Position numbers and translations under genes: made by a program | Notes under the pieces: model-generated | Database searches by the model: none | What the model saw: the letters and a program-made list of their open reading frames with translations, nothing else | Told to the model about the DNA's origin: nothing | Source of the DNA: an uncultured Chlorobiaceae bacterium | GTDB taxonomy: Bacteria > Bacteroidota > Chlorobiia > Chlorobiales > Chlorobiaceae | Length of the DNA: 9,381 nt | Assembly: GCA_903929845.1 (NCBI GenBank) | Contig: CAIYWF010000220.1 | Span: 1 to 9,381, forward strand | Direction of reading: 5' to 3' | Part shown: positions 1 to 6,172 of the stretch, piece by piece | Numbering within the stretch: position 1 is the first letter of the stretch | Layout: each line of letters starts with the position of its first letter

Positions 1-1
1 A

Positions 2-406
2 CGTTATATCGTCAACTGCCTTGAAGACTCTGCCATGCAGAACAAAATCATGCCCATTGGAGGGCCTGTAAAGCCGATTACTCCTGTCGAACAGGGTGAG
101 ATGCTCTTTGAGCTTCTCGGCCGCCCTACAAAGTTCAAAAAAATGCCGATACAGATGTTCGATGTGATCATTCCAGTGGCGAGTCTGTTCGCAAAGATTT
201 TTCCGAAACTGGAAGACAAGGCTGAGTTTGCCCGTATTGGCAAGTACTACTGCTCGGAGTCCATGCTGGTGCTCAATCCGCAAACGGGGAGATATGATGC
301 CGATATAACGCCATCCTTCGGTAGCGATACCTTGCGGGATTTCTACAAGCGAGTGCTAAAAGAGGGTTTGTCAGGACAGGAGCTTGGAGAGCACTCCATG
401 TTCTGA
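2..406 (+). CDS. bciA: Divinyl chlorophyllide a 8-vinyl reductase, C-terminal part (5' end outside window)
   Basis: BciA reduces the C8 vinyl group of 3,8-divinyl (proto)chlorophyllide to ethyl with NADPH, a step in chlorophyll and bacteriochlorophyll synthesis. Only the last 134 residues are visible; the frame is open to the left edge, so the N-terminal Rossmann domain is missing. What remains matches, from memory, the C-terminal half of the BciA/plant DVR family: PIGGPVKPITPVEQGEMLF near fragment residues 18-36, then a stretch ending in LFAKIFP, then EFARIGKYYCSESMLVLNP, and the ending GLSGQELGEHSMF (plant DVR has a very similar GMAGQELGEQ end). The ATG at 35 is internal, not a start. The gene converges on the DUF1003 gene with only 19 bases between stop codons. 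Family call is confident; the symbol depends on remembered similarity. Confidence 0.88.
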   Translation, partial: RYIVNCLEDSAMQNKIMPIGGPVKPITPVEQGEMLFELLGRPTKFKKMPIQMFDVIIPVASLFAKIFPKLEDKAEFARIGKYYCSESMLVLNPQTGRYDADITPSFGSDTLRDFYKRVLKEGLSGQELGEHSMF

Positions 407-425
407 GGCACGGGAGGATAGTTGT

Positions 426-965
426 CTATGCGCCTGTCTTGTTGTGCAAATCCTGAGTCAGGACATCAATATGTTGGCTCAGCTCTTTTATGAGTTTGGT
501 CATTTCCGTATTCTGTTGAAGCAACTCCATGATTTGATCAGCCTGTTGTGATGCCAATTTTTGCCGATCTTCGCTTGCTATGGCCAGGGCTTCCCGATGT
601 TGTGCGTCGGCATCGGCGTGTGCTTTGTCACGGTCTGCTTGTCGTGTCTGTGCCAGCAAAATAAGCGGGGCTGCATAGGCCGCCTGAAGACTGAATGCGA
701 GATTAAGCAAGATAAACGGGTAGACATCGAACTTGGTATATCCAAGAGCGTTCAGTAAAATCCAGATAGCCACTACTGCGGTTTGCCCGATAAGAAAAAC
801 CGGTGTTCCAAAAAAACGGGCGAAGGCTTCTGCTTTTAAAGAGAACCAATCGTCTCCGAAAACAGAGCCAAGGTGAAGATGTGGAAGATGGAAGCGGAAA
901 TAATTATCAGGGATTTCACCGGGTAAGGTATGTTTCGATTTTTTCGAGGTCGGTTCCGTATTCAT
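426..965 (-). CDS. DUF1003 family membrane protein
   Basis: A 179-residue protein of the DUF1003 family, whose function is unknown. The family signature is clear: ARFFGTPVFL (residues 49-58), a first membrane segment at about 55-74 ending WILLN, then FDVYPFILLNLAFSLQAAYAAP (about 79-100), forming a second segment, then the conserved basic exit LLAQTRQADRD. From about residue 108 to 175 the chain is highly charged and Gln/Ala-rich, likely a cytoplasmic coiled coil. The frame extends to a GTG at 1028, but the ATG at 965 gives the cleaner N-terminus (MNTEPTSKKSK); neither start has a clear Shine-Dalgarno sequence. It is divergent from the DUF2127 membrane protein gene, sharing an AT-rich upstream region. 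Ion transport or envelope stress roles have been suggested for relatives, but nothing here shows one. Confidence 0.85.
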   Translation of the reverse strand: MNTEPTSKKSKHTLPGEIPDNYFRFHLPHLHLGSVFGDDWFSLKAEAFARFFGTPVFLIGQTAVVAIWILLNALGYTKFDVYPFILLNLAFSLQAAYAAPLILLAQTRQADRDKAHADADAQHREALAIASEDRQKLASQQADQIMELLQQNTEMTKLIKELSQHIDVLTQDLHNKTGA

Positions 966-1045
966 GATTGAGCTGATTTTATTCTTCGAAAAAATACAAG
1001 AGATCCATGGTTTTAGGGAAACAAGCACGCATTCATATCATACAA

Positions 1046-1075
1046 AATATAGTAAAATAAAGTAAAGTGTAGCAA
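1046..1075 (-). promoter_or_regulatory. Possible sigma70-like promoter for the DUF1003 gene
   Basis: On the minus strand, TTGCTA (+ strand 1070-1075) is followed after 18 bases by TATATT (1046-1051). This would start RNA near 1039 and give a leader of about 70 bases to the ATG at 965. The -35 box is a weak match. The region is very AT-rich (AGTAAA occurs twice at ten-base spacing, 1051 and 1061), so chance matches are likely. Confidence 0.3.
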
Positions 1076-1080
1076 TGGGG

Positions 1081-1086
1081 TATAAT
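1081..1086 (+). promoter_or_regulatory. Possible -10 box for the DUF2127 gene
   Basis: A perfect TATAAT lies 46 bases before the ATG at 1133. No -35 box is visible at 16-18 bases upstream and there is no extended -10 TG. If used, transcription would begin near 1092, too close to the GTG at 1097 for a normal leader, which favours the ATG at 1133 as start. Confidence 0.25.
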
Positions 1087-1132
1087 CGATCAACTTGTGA
1101 TTTCCAATCAAATTATTGTTATTGAACACGAT

Positions 1133-1642
1133 ATGGATGTAAACGATAAGATGGCGCGCGCTTTGAAAGTTGTGGCAATATTTGAAGCATGTAAGGGCTT
1201 TTTGGTACTTTTTGCCGGGTTAGCTTTATTTTCCCTCATCCATCAGAATATTCAGAGTGTTGCCGAACAACTGGTCGGTCATTTGCACCTTAATCCAGCC
1301 AAACACATTCCAAGGATTTTTATTGAAGCCGCAGGTAGTCTGACAGACGGTCGTATGCTTCTTTTTGCACTTTTTGCATTGTTGTATTCTTCCATGCGGT
1401 TTGTTGAGGCTTATGGCCTTTGGTTCGCAAGGCGATGGGCGGAATGGTTTGCCTTGGTGAGCGGCAGTATTTATCTGCCAATTGAATTTTACGAACTTAT
1501 GAAAGGTGTTTCAAGGCTCAAGATCATTTTTGTCTTGATAAACCTCCTGATTGTTTTTTATATGGCAATAATGCTCATACGAAATAGAAATGAATACCTG
1601 TCGGATCAAAAAAATGTTAATGCCTTTAAAGATGAGGGTTAA
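1133..1642 (+). CDS. DUF2127 family membrane protein
   Basis: A 169-residue predicted inner-membrane protein of the DUF2127 family; function unknown. The family pattern is seen throughout: ALKVVAIFEACKGFLVLFAG (residues 10-29, first membrane segment), HLHLNPAKHIPRIF (50-63, a conserved loop), LTDGRMLLFALFALLYSSMRFVEAYGLW (second segment, about 74-97), RRWAEWFALVSGSIYLPIEFYEL (about 100-122), and a last hydrophobic segment at 130-149 before a charged tail. Three starts are possible: GTG 1097, ATG 1133 and ATG 1151. I chose 1133 because a TATAAT lies just before the GTG and the family's conserved part begins soon after; 1151 remains possible. No strong ribosome site marks any of them. It is divergent from the DUF1003 gene and the 3' end is followed by a short inverted repeat. 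Confidence 0.85.
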   Translation: MDVNDKMARALKVVAIFEACKGFLVLFAGLALFSLIHQNIQSVAEQLVGHLHLNPAKHIPRIFIEAAGSLTDGRMLLFALFALLYSSMRFVEAYGLWFARRWAEWFALVSGSIYLPIEFYELMKGVSRLKIIFVLINLLIVFYMAIMLIRNRNEYLSDQKNVNAFKDEG

Positions 1643-1647
1643 GGAAG

Positions 1648-1684
1648 ACATACAATGCAATAAATCCATGCTGATTTTGTATGT
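1648..1684. repeat. 8-bp inverted repeat after the DUF2127 gene
   Basis: ACATACAA (1648-1655) and TTGTATGT (1677-1684) are perfect complements separated by 21 bases; a small GCA/TGC pair could form inside the loop. It starts 5 bases after the stop codon, the position expected of a terminator, but no T-run follows on the + strand, so it is at best a weak terminator or an mRNA 3' end structure. The rest of 1643-1793 shows no other gene or clear site. Confidence 0.35.
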
Positions 1685-1793
1685 GTGAGCTTGCCTTCTA
1701 ATCGTTATATTGTTCCCCGAAAAAGCATTACCGTTTTTCCTGGTCTCGATGGTGGAATTGAGAAGTCGATAATTTATTAATAATAGGCAAGTT

Positions 1794-2858
1794 ATGTATA
1801 AAGAGTTGGAACAGCTTTTGAATTGTGTTCAGCCTTCTGATCGTTCGCTTATCGGGGCGGCGCAGACTCATCTTGATGATCTTACCAAACCTCAGGGGAG
1901 CTTGGGGCGGCTTGAAGAGATAGCACTGAAATATGTTCTGGCGACTGGAGCGTTGACCCCTGTGCTTTCCAAAAAGAAAATATGCTGTTTTGCTGCTGAC
2001 CATGGGGTTGCTGCTGAAGGTGTGTCGGCCTTTCCGGCAGAGGTGACGCCGCAGATGGTTTACAACATGCTCAGCGGTGGTGCAGCCATTAATGTGCTGA
2101 CTCGTCATGTTGACGCTGATCTTGATGTTGTGGATATGGGTGTGAATCATGATTTTCCTGATCTGCCCGGTCTTGTGAAAAGAAAGGTGCGGTCGGGAAG
2201 TGCAAATATGGCGGCAGGTCCTGCGATGAATGAGGAAGATACGCTGAAGGCCTTGCTTTATGGAGCGGAACTTGCTGCTGAAGCTCATGAGGCAGGCTAC
2301 TATCTGCTTGGAACAGGCGAGATGGGAATTGCCAATACCACTCCAGCTACGGCGCTCTATTCAGTACTGCTTGATGTGCCGGTTGAGAGTATCACCGGAA
2401 GGGGTACTGGTATTGATGATGAGCGTCTGCAACATAAGATATTGGTGATCAAGAGAGCCGTCGAGATCAATGCTTCTCGTTGCACGACGGCTTTTGGTAC
2501 GCTTGCTGCGCTTGGTGGTTATGAAATTGCAGCCATAACCGGTTTTATTCTTGGCGCAGCCGCATGCAGGATTCCTGTTGTTGTTGATGGCTTTATCTCT
2601 TCTTCTGGAGCAGTGGCAGCCATCAAGCTTTGTCCTGCTGTGGATGATTATCTCTTTTTCAGCCATCTTTCCAACGAACAGGGGCACCGCTCGGTCATGC
2701 AGAAGCTTGGAGCACGGCCAATTCTTGATCTTGATCTCCGCCTCGGGGAGGGGACGGGCGCGGCTCTTGCCATGCAGGTTATTGAGGGCTCATTGAAAAT
2801 CTATAATGAAATGGCGACGTTCAGCGCCGCAAGAGTCAGTGCAAAAAGCGGAGAGTAA
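1794..2858 (+). CDS. cobT: Nicotinate-nucleotide--dimethylbenzimidazole phosphoribosyltransferase
   Basis: CobT transfers the phosphoribosyl group of nicotinate mononucleotide to 5,6-dimethylbenzimidazole (or a related base), giving alpha-ribazole phosphate for the lower loop of cobalamin; it is a cytoplasmic enzyme. The 354-residue length is normal for the family. Visible signatures: TKPQGSLGRLE (31-41), AADHGVAAEGVSAFP (67-81), MLSGGAAINVL (92-102), GTGEMGIANTTPATAL (173-188), ITGRGTGIDDERLQHK (200-215), VVVDGFISSSGAVAA (262-276), HLSNEQGHR (291-299) and LGEGTGAALA (317-326). Glu319 in the last motif aligns with the catalytic glutamate (Glu317) of Salmonella CobT. The ATG has no clear Shine-Dalgarno sequence. 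cobS follows after 3 bases, so the two are surely co-transcribed. No B12-box (cobalamin riboswitch) is seen upstream. Confidence 0.97.
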   Translation: MYKELEQLLNCVQPSDRSLIGAAQTHLDDLTKPQGSLGRLEEIALKYVLATGALTPVLSKKKICCFAADHGVAAEGVSAFPAEVTPQMVYNMLSGGAAINVLTRHVDADLDVVDMGVNHDFPDLPGLVKRKVRSGSANMAAGPAMNEEDTLKALLYGAELAAEAHEAGYYLLGTGEMGIANTTPATALYSVLLDVPVESITGRGTGIDDERLQHKILVIKRAVEINASRCTTAFGTLAALGGYEIAAITGFILGAAACRIPVVVDGFISSSGAVAAIKLCPAVDDYLFFSHLSNEQGHRSVMQKLGARPILDLDLRLGEGTGAALAMQVIEGSLKIYNEMATFSAARVSAKSGE

Positions 2859-2861
2859 GGG

Positions 2862-3605
2862 ATGTTGAGAAGCCTTGTCACAGCGTTGAGAACGTTGACA
2901 GTGCTTCCTGTTCCAGGCAAGGATACTGAAACCTTCAGTAACTCGTTATTCTGGTTTCCGGTGGTTGGGTTATTGCTTGGTCTCCTGCAGGCTGCTTTTG
3001 GTCATATTTTAGCATGGAAAGAGCTTTCGGCAGCATTTGTTGTTCTGGGTGGTATTGCCTTGAACAGAGGAATGCACGCAGATGGTCTTGCCGATATGGC
3101 TGATGGATTCTGGGGAGGGCGAACGAGGGAGGCTGCACTGCGGATTATGAAAGATCCGAATGTTGGCTCTTTTGGGGCTATTGCTCTTTCCGGCATGATG
3201 CTGCTCAAATGGATTGCTGTGCTGAAGCTTCTTGAGTTCAGTGCTTATGAGGTCATTGCTGCAGGTGTACTGCTTGCACGTCTGGTGCAGGTTCTCCTTG
3301 CTTCATCTCTGCCTTACGCCCGCCGTGAAGTCGGCACAGCTCACTCCTTCGTGAACGGTGCTGGTCGCTTCCACATCGTGGTTACCTCCGCGTTGACGTT
3401 CCTTTTTCTTCTCCTTCTTTTTCATGACGATCTCTATGCGCTTTTAGCAGTGATACCAGCCGCATTTTCTGCAGGATTGTTGACTGGAGTGTTGAGTTAT
3501 CGGAAAATCTGGGGAGTTACCGGTGATGTGCTCGGAGCCGGAAGCGAAGTAACCGAAGTGTTTGTCTGGATTGTTGGAGCGGTGTATTCCGGCTCGTATG
3601 GTTAA
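2862..3605 (+). CDS. cobS: Adenosylcobinamide-GDP ribazoletransferase (cobalamin synthase)
   Basis: CobS is an integral membrane enzyme that joins adenosylcobinamide-GDP to alpha-ribazole (or its 5'-phosphate), completing the corrinoid; it uses the product of CobT. The 247-residue length is typical. Family motifs are intact: RGMHADGLADMADGFWGG (69-86), with acidic residues for metal binding, IMKDPNVGSFG (95-105), and GVTGDVLGAGSEVTE (218-232). Hydrophobic segments are seen at about 32-49, 56-68, 106-124, 131-150, 172-187 and 190-210. The start lies 3 bases after the cobT stop, and the purine run GAGAGTAAGGG directly before the ATG, overlapping that stop, is the best ribosome site in the window, consistent with translational coupling. 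CobU and CobC, the other loop-assembly enzymes, are not in view. Confidence 0.96.
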   Translation: MLRSLVTALRTLTVLPVPGKDTETFSNSLFWFPVVGLLLGLLQAAFGHILAWKELSAAFVVLGGIALNRGMHADGLADMADGFWGGRTREAALRIMKDPNVGSFGAIALSGMMLLKWIAVLKLLEFSAYEVIAAGVLLARLVQVLLASSLPYARREVGTAHSFVNGAGRFHIVVTSALTFLFLLLLFHDDLYALLAVIPAAFSAGLLTGVLSYRKIWGVTGDVLGAGSEVTEVFVWIVGAVYSGSYG

Positions 3606-3644
3606 ATATTTCGTTGCTGACGTCCAGCCTGACGTTTATTTTTT

Positions 3645-5003
3645 ATGGATACAACTGAAATTACAAAGGAAGGATTTGATACCCCCAGTGTATCGCATAC
3701 GGCTCTTCTTGTCATTGGCAGTGGAGCAGCAGGAATGTCTGCTGCTGTTGCCGCAAGACGAGCTGCAGAACATTCCGGCAAGAGTTGCTCAATAACGGTG
3801 CTTGAGCGGAATGCTTGTCCGGGAACAAAAATCAGAATATCAGGTGGCGGGAAATGCAATGTGACTCATCGGGGAACTCCAGCAGAGCTTCTTGAAAAGG
3901 GGTACCTTCGCCCGAATGAAAAGCGGTTTCTGCGATCTGCTTTATACAGCTTTGCAAACACAGATCTTCTTGACTTGCTGCGTTCTCGTGATGTTGAGAC
4001 AGAGGAGAGGGCTGATGGGAAGGTATTCCCTTTGAGTGGAGATGCTTCATCGGTTGTTGTCGCTTTTGAGGAGTTGCTTCGTGAATCATCGGTGCGGCAG
4101 CTCTTTTCCTCTCGGGTTCGGAGTGTTGAGCGTCAGGGGACGCAGTTTCTTGTTACAACGGCTGCTGGAGCATCGTTGACGGCAGATGTTGTTATTCTGG
4201 CAACAGGTGGCGTTTCCTGGTCACGAACAGGCACAACGGGTGATGGCTTGGCGATTGCCCGAGCACTTGGTCACTCAATTAAAGACTCTTCGGCTGCGCT
4301 GGCGCCACTCTACACGATCAAGCCCCCTCCAGCGACATTGTCAGGGGTTGCCCTCCGTTCGGTTGCTCTTATTGCCACTGCTGGCGGCCGGAGTGTTGAT
4401 CGTCGTGGCGACCTGCTTTTTACCCATCGTGGCTTCAGTGGGCCAGTAGCTCTGTCGCTATCTCGTGATATTGGAGAGTTCGCTACTCTTTTTGGGAGCG
4501 TTTCTCTTTTTGCGGATCTTTTTCCAGAACAGAGTGCAGCCGAACTTGAAGAGAAGTTTCTGTTTCAAGCTCGCAAGAGTGGCGCGCAGATGGTTCGGAA
4601 GTTTTTGCAAAGTTGCCCGATAGCTCCTCTTCGTGAGGCGTTAGCGCTTGCTCCTCATGGCACTATTCCGACGGCACTTCTTCCTTTTATCATGCGTCAT
4701 GCTGCGTTGGAGAACGATGTCACCTGGAGTGGACTTGTCAGGGAGAAGAGGATGTCGTTGCTTGCTGTGCTTAAGCACTTGCCGCTTGGCAGTGTGCGAG
4801 AGGTGCCCCTTGATCAGGGTGAAGTTTCCGCTGGCGGGGTTTCGCTTGCAGAGGTGAACCCTAAAACCATGCAGTCAAGTATTGTTCCAAAACTTTTTCT
4901 TTGTGGAGAACTTCTCGATTACGCTGGTGAGATTGGCGGATTTAACCTGCAGGCAGCATTTTCGACCGGCTGGATGGCTGGCACCCATGCAATAGACAGT
5001 TGA
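3645..5003 (+). CDS. HI0933/BaiN-family FAD-dependent oxidoreductase
   Basis: A 452-residue flavoprotein of the HI0933-like (YhiN/BaiN) family; substrate unknown. Seen in order: FAD-binding Rossmann start LLVIGSGAAGMSAA (21-34, GxGxxG), ISGGGKCNVTH (65-75), the family hallmark; ADVVILATGGVSW (180-192), a second nucleotide-contact motif; LLFTHRGFSGPVALSLS (257-273); QGEVSAGGV (391-399); and LFLCGELLDYAGEIGGFNLQAAFSTGWMAG (417-446), the C-terminal FAD contact. All hallmark segments are present, so it is likely active. Relatives include BaiN of bile-acid-converting clostridia, but that role cannot be transferred here. It lies 39 bases after cobS on the same strand and ends at a terminator, so it is probably the last gene of the cobTS unit; whether it serves corrinoid or pigment metabolism is inference. 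The ATG lacks a Shine-Dalgarno sequence; it is preceded by a T-rich run. Confidence 0.92.
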   Translation: MDTTEITKEGFDTPSVSHTALLVIGSGAAGMSAAVAARRAAEHSGKSCSITVLERNACPGTKIRISGGGKCNVTHRGTPAELLEKGYLRPNEKRFLRSALYSFANTDLLDLLRSRDVETEERADGKVFPLSGDASSVVVAFEELLRESSVRQLFSSRVRSVERQGTQFLVTTAAGASLTADVVILATGGVSWSRTGTTGDGLAIARALGHSIKDSSAALAPLYTIKPPPATLSGVALRSVALIATAGGRSVDRRGDLLFTHRGFSGPVALSLSRDIGEFATLFGSVSLFADLFPEQSAAELEEKFLFQARKSGAQMVRKFLQSCPIAPLREALALAPHGTIPTALLPFIMRHAALENDVTWSGLVREKRMSLLAVLKHLPLGSVREVPLDQGEVSAGGVSLAEVNPKTMQSSIVPKLFLCGELLDYAGEIGGFNLQAAFSTGWMAGTHAIDS

Positions 5004-5032
5004 TAACAGCCTGTTGCATGGGGACTCTTTTT
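4984..5032 (+). terminator. Intrinsic terminator of the cobT-cobS-flavoprotein unit
   Basis: CCCATGCAA (4984-4992) pairs perfectly with TTGCATGGG (5014-5022), and three further pairs inside (TAG/CTG, one of them G-T) make a 12-base stem with a 15-base loop. A T-run (5028-5032) follows 5 bases after the stem. The 5' arm encodes the last residues of the flavoprotein and its stop codon (5001-5003) lies in the loop. It serves only the + strand, since no T-run follows on the other. Confidence 0.75.
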
Positions 5033-5033
5033 A

Positions 5034-5966
5034 TCATCCACACGAATATGCTGGATCCTTGGTTTTCGGTTCCAGTTTTTTGACTTCAAAAGAGCAGTGT
5101 TCCATGTCGAAAGAGAACTTCGGGTTATCATGAAACATTACTCGCCTCTTTTCAAATCGTACCTTCATAGGAACACTTACTTTACGTTCGTCTCCGCAGA
5201 CGTTGTTTTTTACTCCTGGCCTGAAGAGTTCGTCCTGTTTTTCCGGTGTTGAGACCTGTACGGCATGGTCCACGGTACTGAGTGCTTCAATAGAGCCATC
5301 TTCCGAAAGCTGTACAGAGTTGATATCACCGTGAATGCCGTTCGGTTCGTTATCGTATGATGTTATAGTTCCAATTGGTGTATCGAGGTCAATTTTTTTC
5401 AGTGGCTCAAAGGATCGGATTGCACCTGACTCGTAGAAGGCCAACCCTTTTCGAACTGTAATTTCTCCAATTGGTGAGTGTATCGTGAGGGTCTGACCGG
5501 GCCAGAGTGTTACGCTTTTTAGTGCTCCGCTTTCATAAAACTGCAGGCCGATCACTTTTGCACTCAGTGTACCCACTGGCGAATTAAAGGTAAGGGTGCT
5601 GGCAAGGGCAAATTCATTCTTCCACGACCAGAAGCCGCTCAGTTTGCCATCAAGAGGAAATATTCTTTTGATGCTCCCATTTTTATGAAAAGTAACCAGT
5701 TCAGCAGGGATTGCTCCAACCGGTGTCTCCAGTATGGTTTGCGACTGTAGTGCAATTGATTTCAGCGAACCATCCTTGTTGAAGTACATCGGTTTGACTG
5801 ACCGACGTCCCATGTCTTCAGCTTTGTATTGAGGGACAAGGCTACCGTAAGGGGTTGTCAGGGTATTGTGTTGTGTGACAAGGCAGCCGTCCATTTTTCC
5901 ATTGGAAAAGAGTGTCCGGAACTCCACTCCAGAAAGATCACCATAGAGAGTGCTGAGGTTTGTCAT
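5034..5966 (-). CDS. Tandem-repeat protein of unknown function
   Basis: I do not recognise a named family, though similar repeat proteins exist, from memory, as hypothetical proteins in anaerobic bacteria. The 310-residue chain has no signal peptide or membrane segment, so it is probably cytoplasmic. It is built from alternating motifs: [TS]P-x-G turns at residues 38, 81, 129, 164 and 196, and F/L-x-x-x-G-[SA]-[LI]-K-S strands at about 19, 60, 91, 141, 175 and 218 (for example FYESGALKS, FYESGAIRS, FNKDGSLKS). This resembles MORN-like or other beta-repeat folds, suggesting a scaffold or binding surface. The last 70 residues are non-repeat, charged, and hold Cys257, Cys291 and Cys309. The frame reaches a GTG at 5996, but ATG 5966 (MTNLSTLYGDLSGVEF) looks like the natural start and has a promoter directly upstream. 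Its stop is one base past the terminator T-run of the converging flavoprotein gene. Confidence 0.8.
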   Translation of the reverse strand: MTNLSTLYGDLSGVEFRTLFSNGKMDGCLVTQHNTLTTPYGSLVPQYKAEDMGRRSVKPMYFNKDGSLKSIALQSQTILETPVGAIPAELVTFHKNGSIKRIFPLDGKLSGFWSWKNEFALASTLTFNSPVGTLSAKVIGLQFYESGALKSVTLWPGQTLTIHSPIGEITVRKGLAFYESGAIRSFEPLKKIDLDTPIGTITSYDNEPNGIHGDINSVQLSEDGSIEALSTVDHAVQVSTPEKQDELFRPGVKNNVCGDERKVSVPMKVRFEKRRVMFHDNPKFSFDMEHCSFEVKKLEPKTKDPAYSCG

Positions 5967-6039
5967 GATTATTGCGTTATAAGGTGTCAGGGTCACTTTT
6001 TCAACCCATTGCCTTTATTTAAGCAATAATCATGCCAAA
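5959..6039. repeat. 17-base inverted repeat flanking a promoter
   Basis: The left arm TTTGTCATGATTATTGC (5959-5975) and the right arm GCAATAATCATGCCAAA (6023-6039) are reverse complements at 16 of 17 positions; the core of 12 (5964-5975 with 6023-6034) is perfect. The 47-base spacer contains the promoter of the tandem-repeat gene, and the left arm contains that gene's ATG and first codons. Shorter complementary pieces inside (for example AAGG 5981-5984 with CCTT 6012-6015, GGGT 5990-5993 with ACCC 6004-6007) would let a larger cruciform or hairpin form. Confidence 0.7.
5976..6004 (-). promoter_or_regulatory. Sigma70-like promoter of the tandem-repeat gene
   Basis: On the minus strand TTGAAA (+ strand 5999-6004; 5 of 6 to consensus) is followed after exactly 17 bases by TATAAC (5976-5981; 5 of 6). 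Only 9 bases separate the -10 box from the ATG at 5966, so transcription would start within a few bases of the start codon, giving a leaderless or nearly leaderless mRNA. This fits the lack of any Shine-Dalgarno sequence and argues against the upstream GTG at 5996. Confidence 0.5.
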
Positions 6040-6049
6040 GGGTAGTTTA

Positions 6050-6099
6050 TTTTTAAGTATTTATTATATAAGTGATTAGGTATATCATATACTTAAAAA
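6050..6099. repeat. 11-bp perfect AT-rich inverted repeat
   Basis: TTTTTAAGTAT (6050-6060) and ATACTTAAAAA (6089-6099) are perfect complements with a 28-base AT-rich spacer. It lies between the stop of the coiled-coil gene and the promoter of the tandem-repeat gene. Neither strand shows a T-run after the stem, but each arm itself carries five T or A residues at its outer end, so bidirectional weak termination or protein binding are both possible. A smaller hairpin, CTTTAT/ATAAAG with a 4-base loop, follows at 6118-6133. Confidence 0.55.
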
Positions 6100-6172
6100 C
6101 ACAAGAAGACTTCCTTCCTTTATGTAGATAAAGACATAAGCGCTACGTTTTGGTATAAACCAGTGTTATCAC

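Noticed and set aside
406..435. Imperfect hairpin between bciA and the DUF1003 gene (AGGC/GCCT outer, ATAG/CTAT inner)
   Set aside because: It needs a 6-base bulge and a mismatch and no T-run follows on either strand, so I do not call a terminator.
1719..1739. GAAAAA/TTTTTC hairpin upstream of cobT
   Set aside because: Six mostly A-T pairs with a 9-base loop; too weak to call a terminator or regulatory element.
1643..1793. Cobalamin riboswitch ahead of cobT
   Set aside because: The gap is only 151 bases and I see no B12-box-like conserved segment or the expected multi-stem layout; too short for a typical cobalamin riboswitch.
1728..2288. Long minus-strand open frame (186 codons) opposite cobT
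   Set aside because: It is the complement of a certain cobT reading frame, its product is low-complexity basic and His/Arg-rich, and it matches no family; a shadow frame.
3617..3635. Direct repeat CTGACGT twice at 12-base spacing between cobS and the flavoprotein gene
   Set aside because: Only seven bases and two copies; easily chance, with no promoter boxes around it.
6032..6079. 15-codon + strand open frame starting in the right inverted-repeat arm
   Set aside because: It would be translated only if the promoter were inverted; there is no independent support for a peptide, and it runs into the AT-rich repeat.
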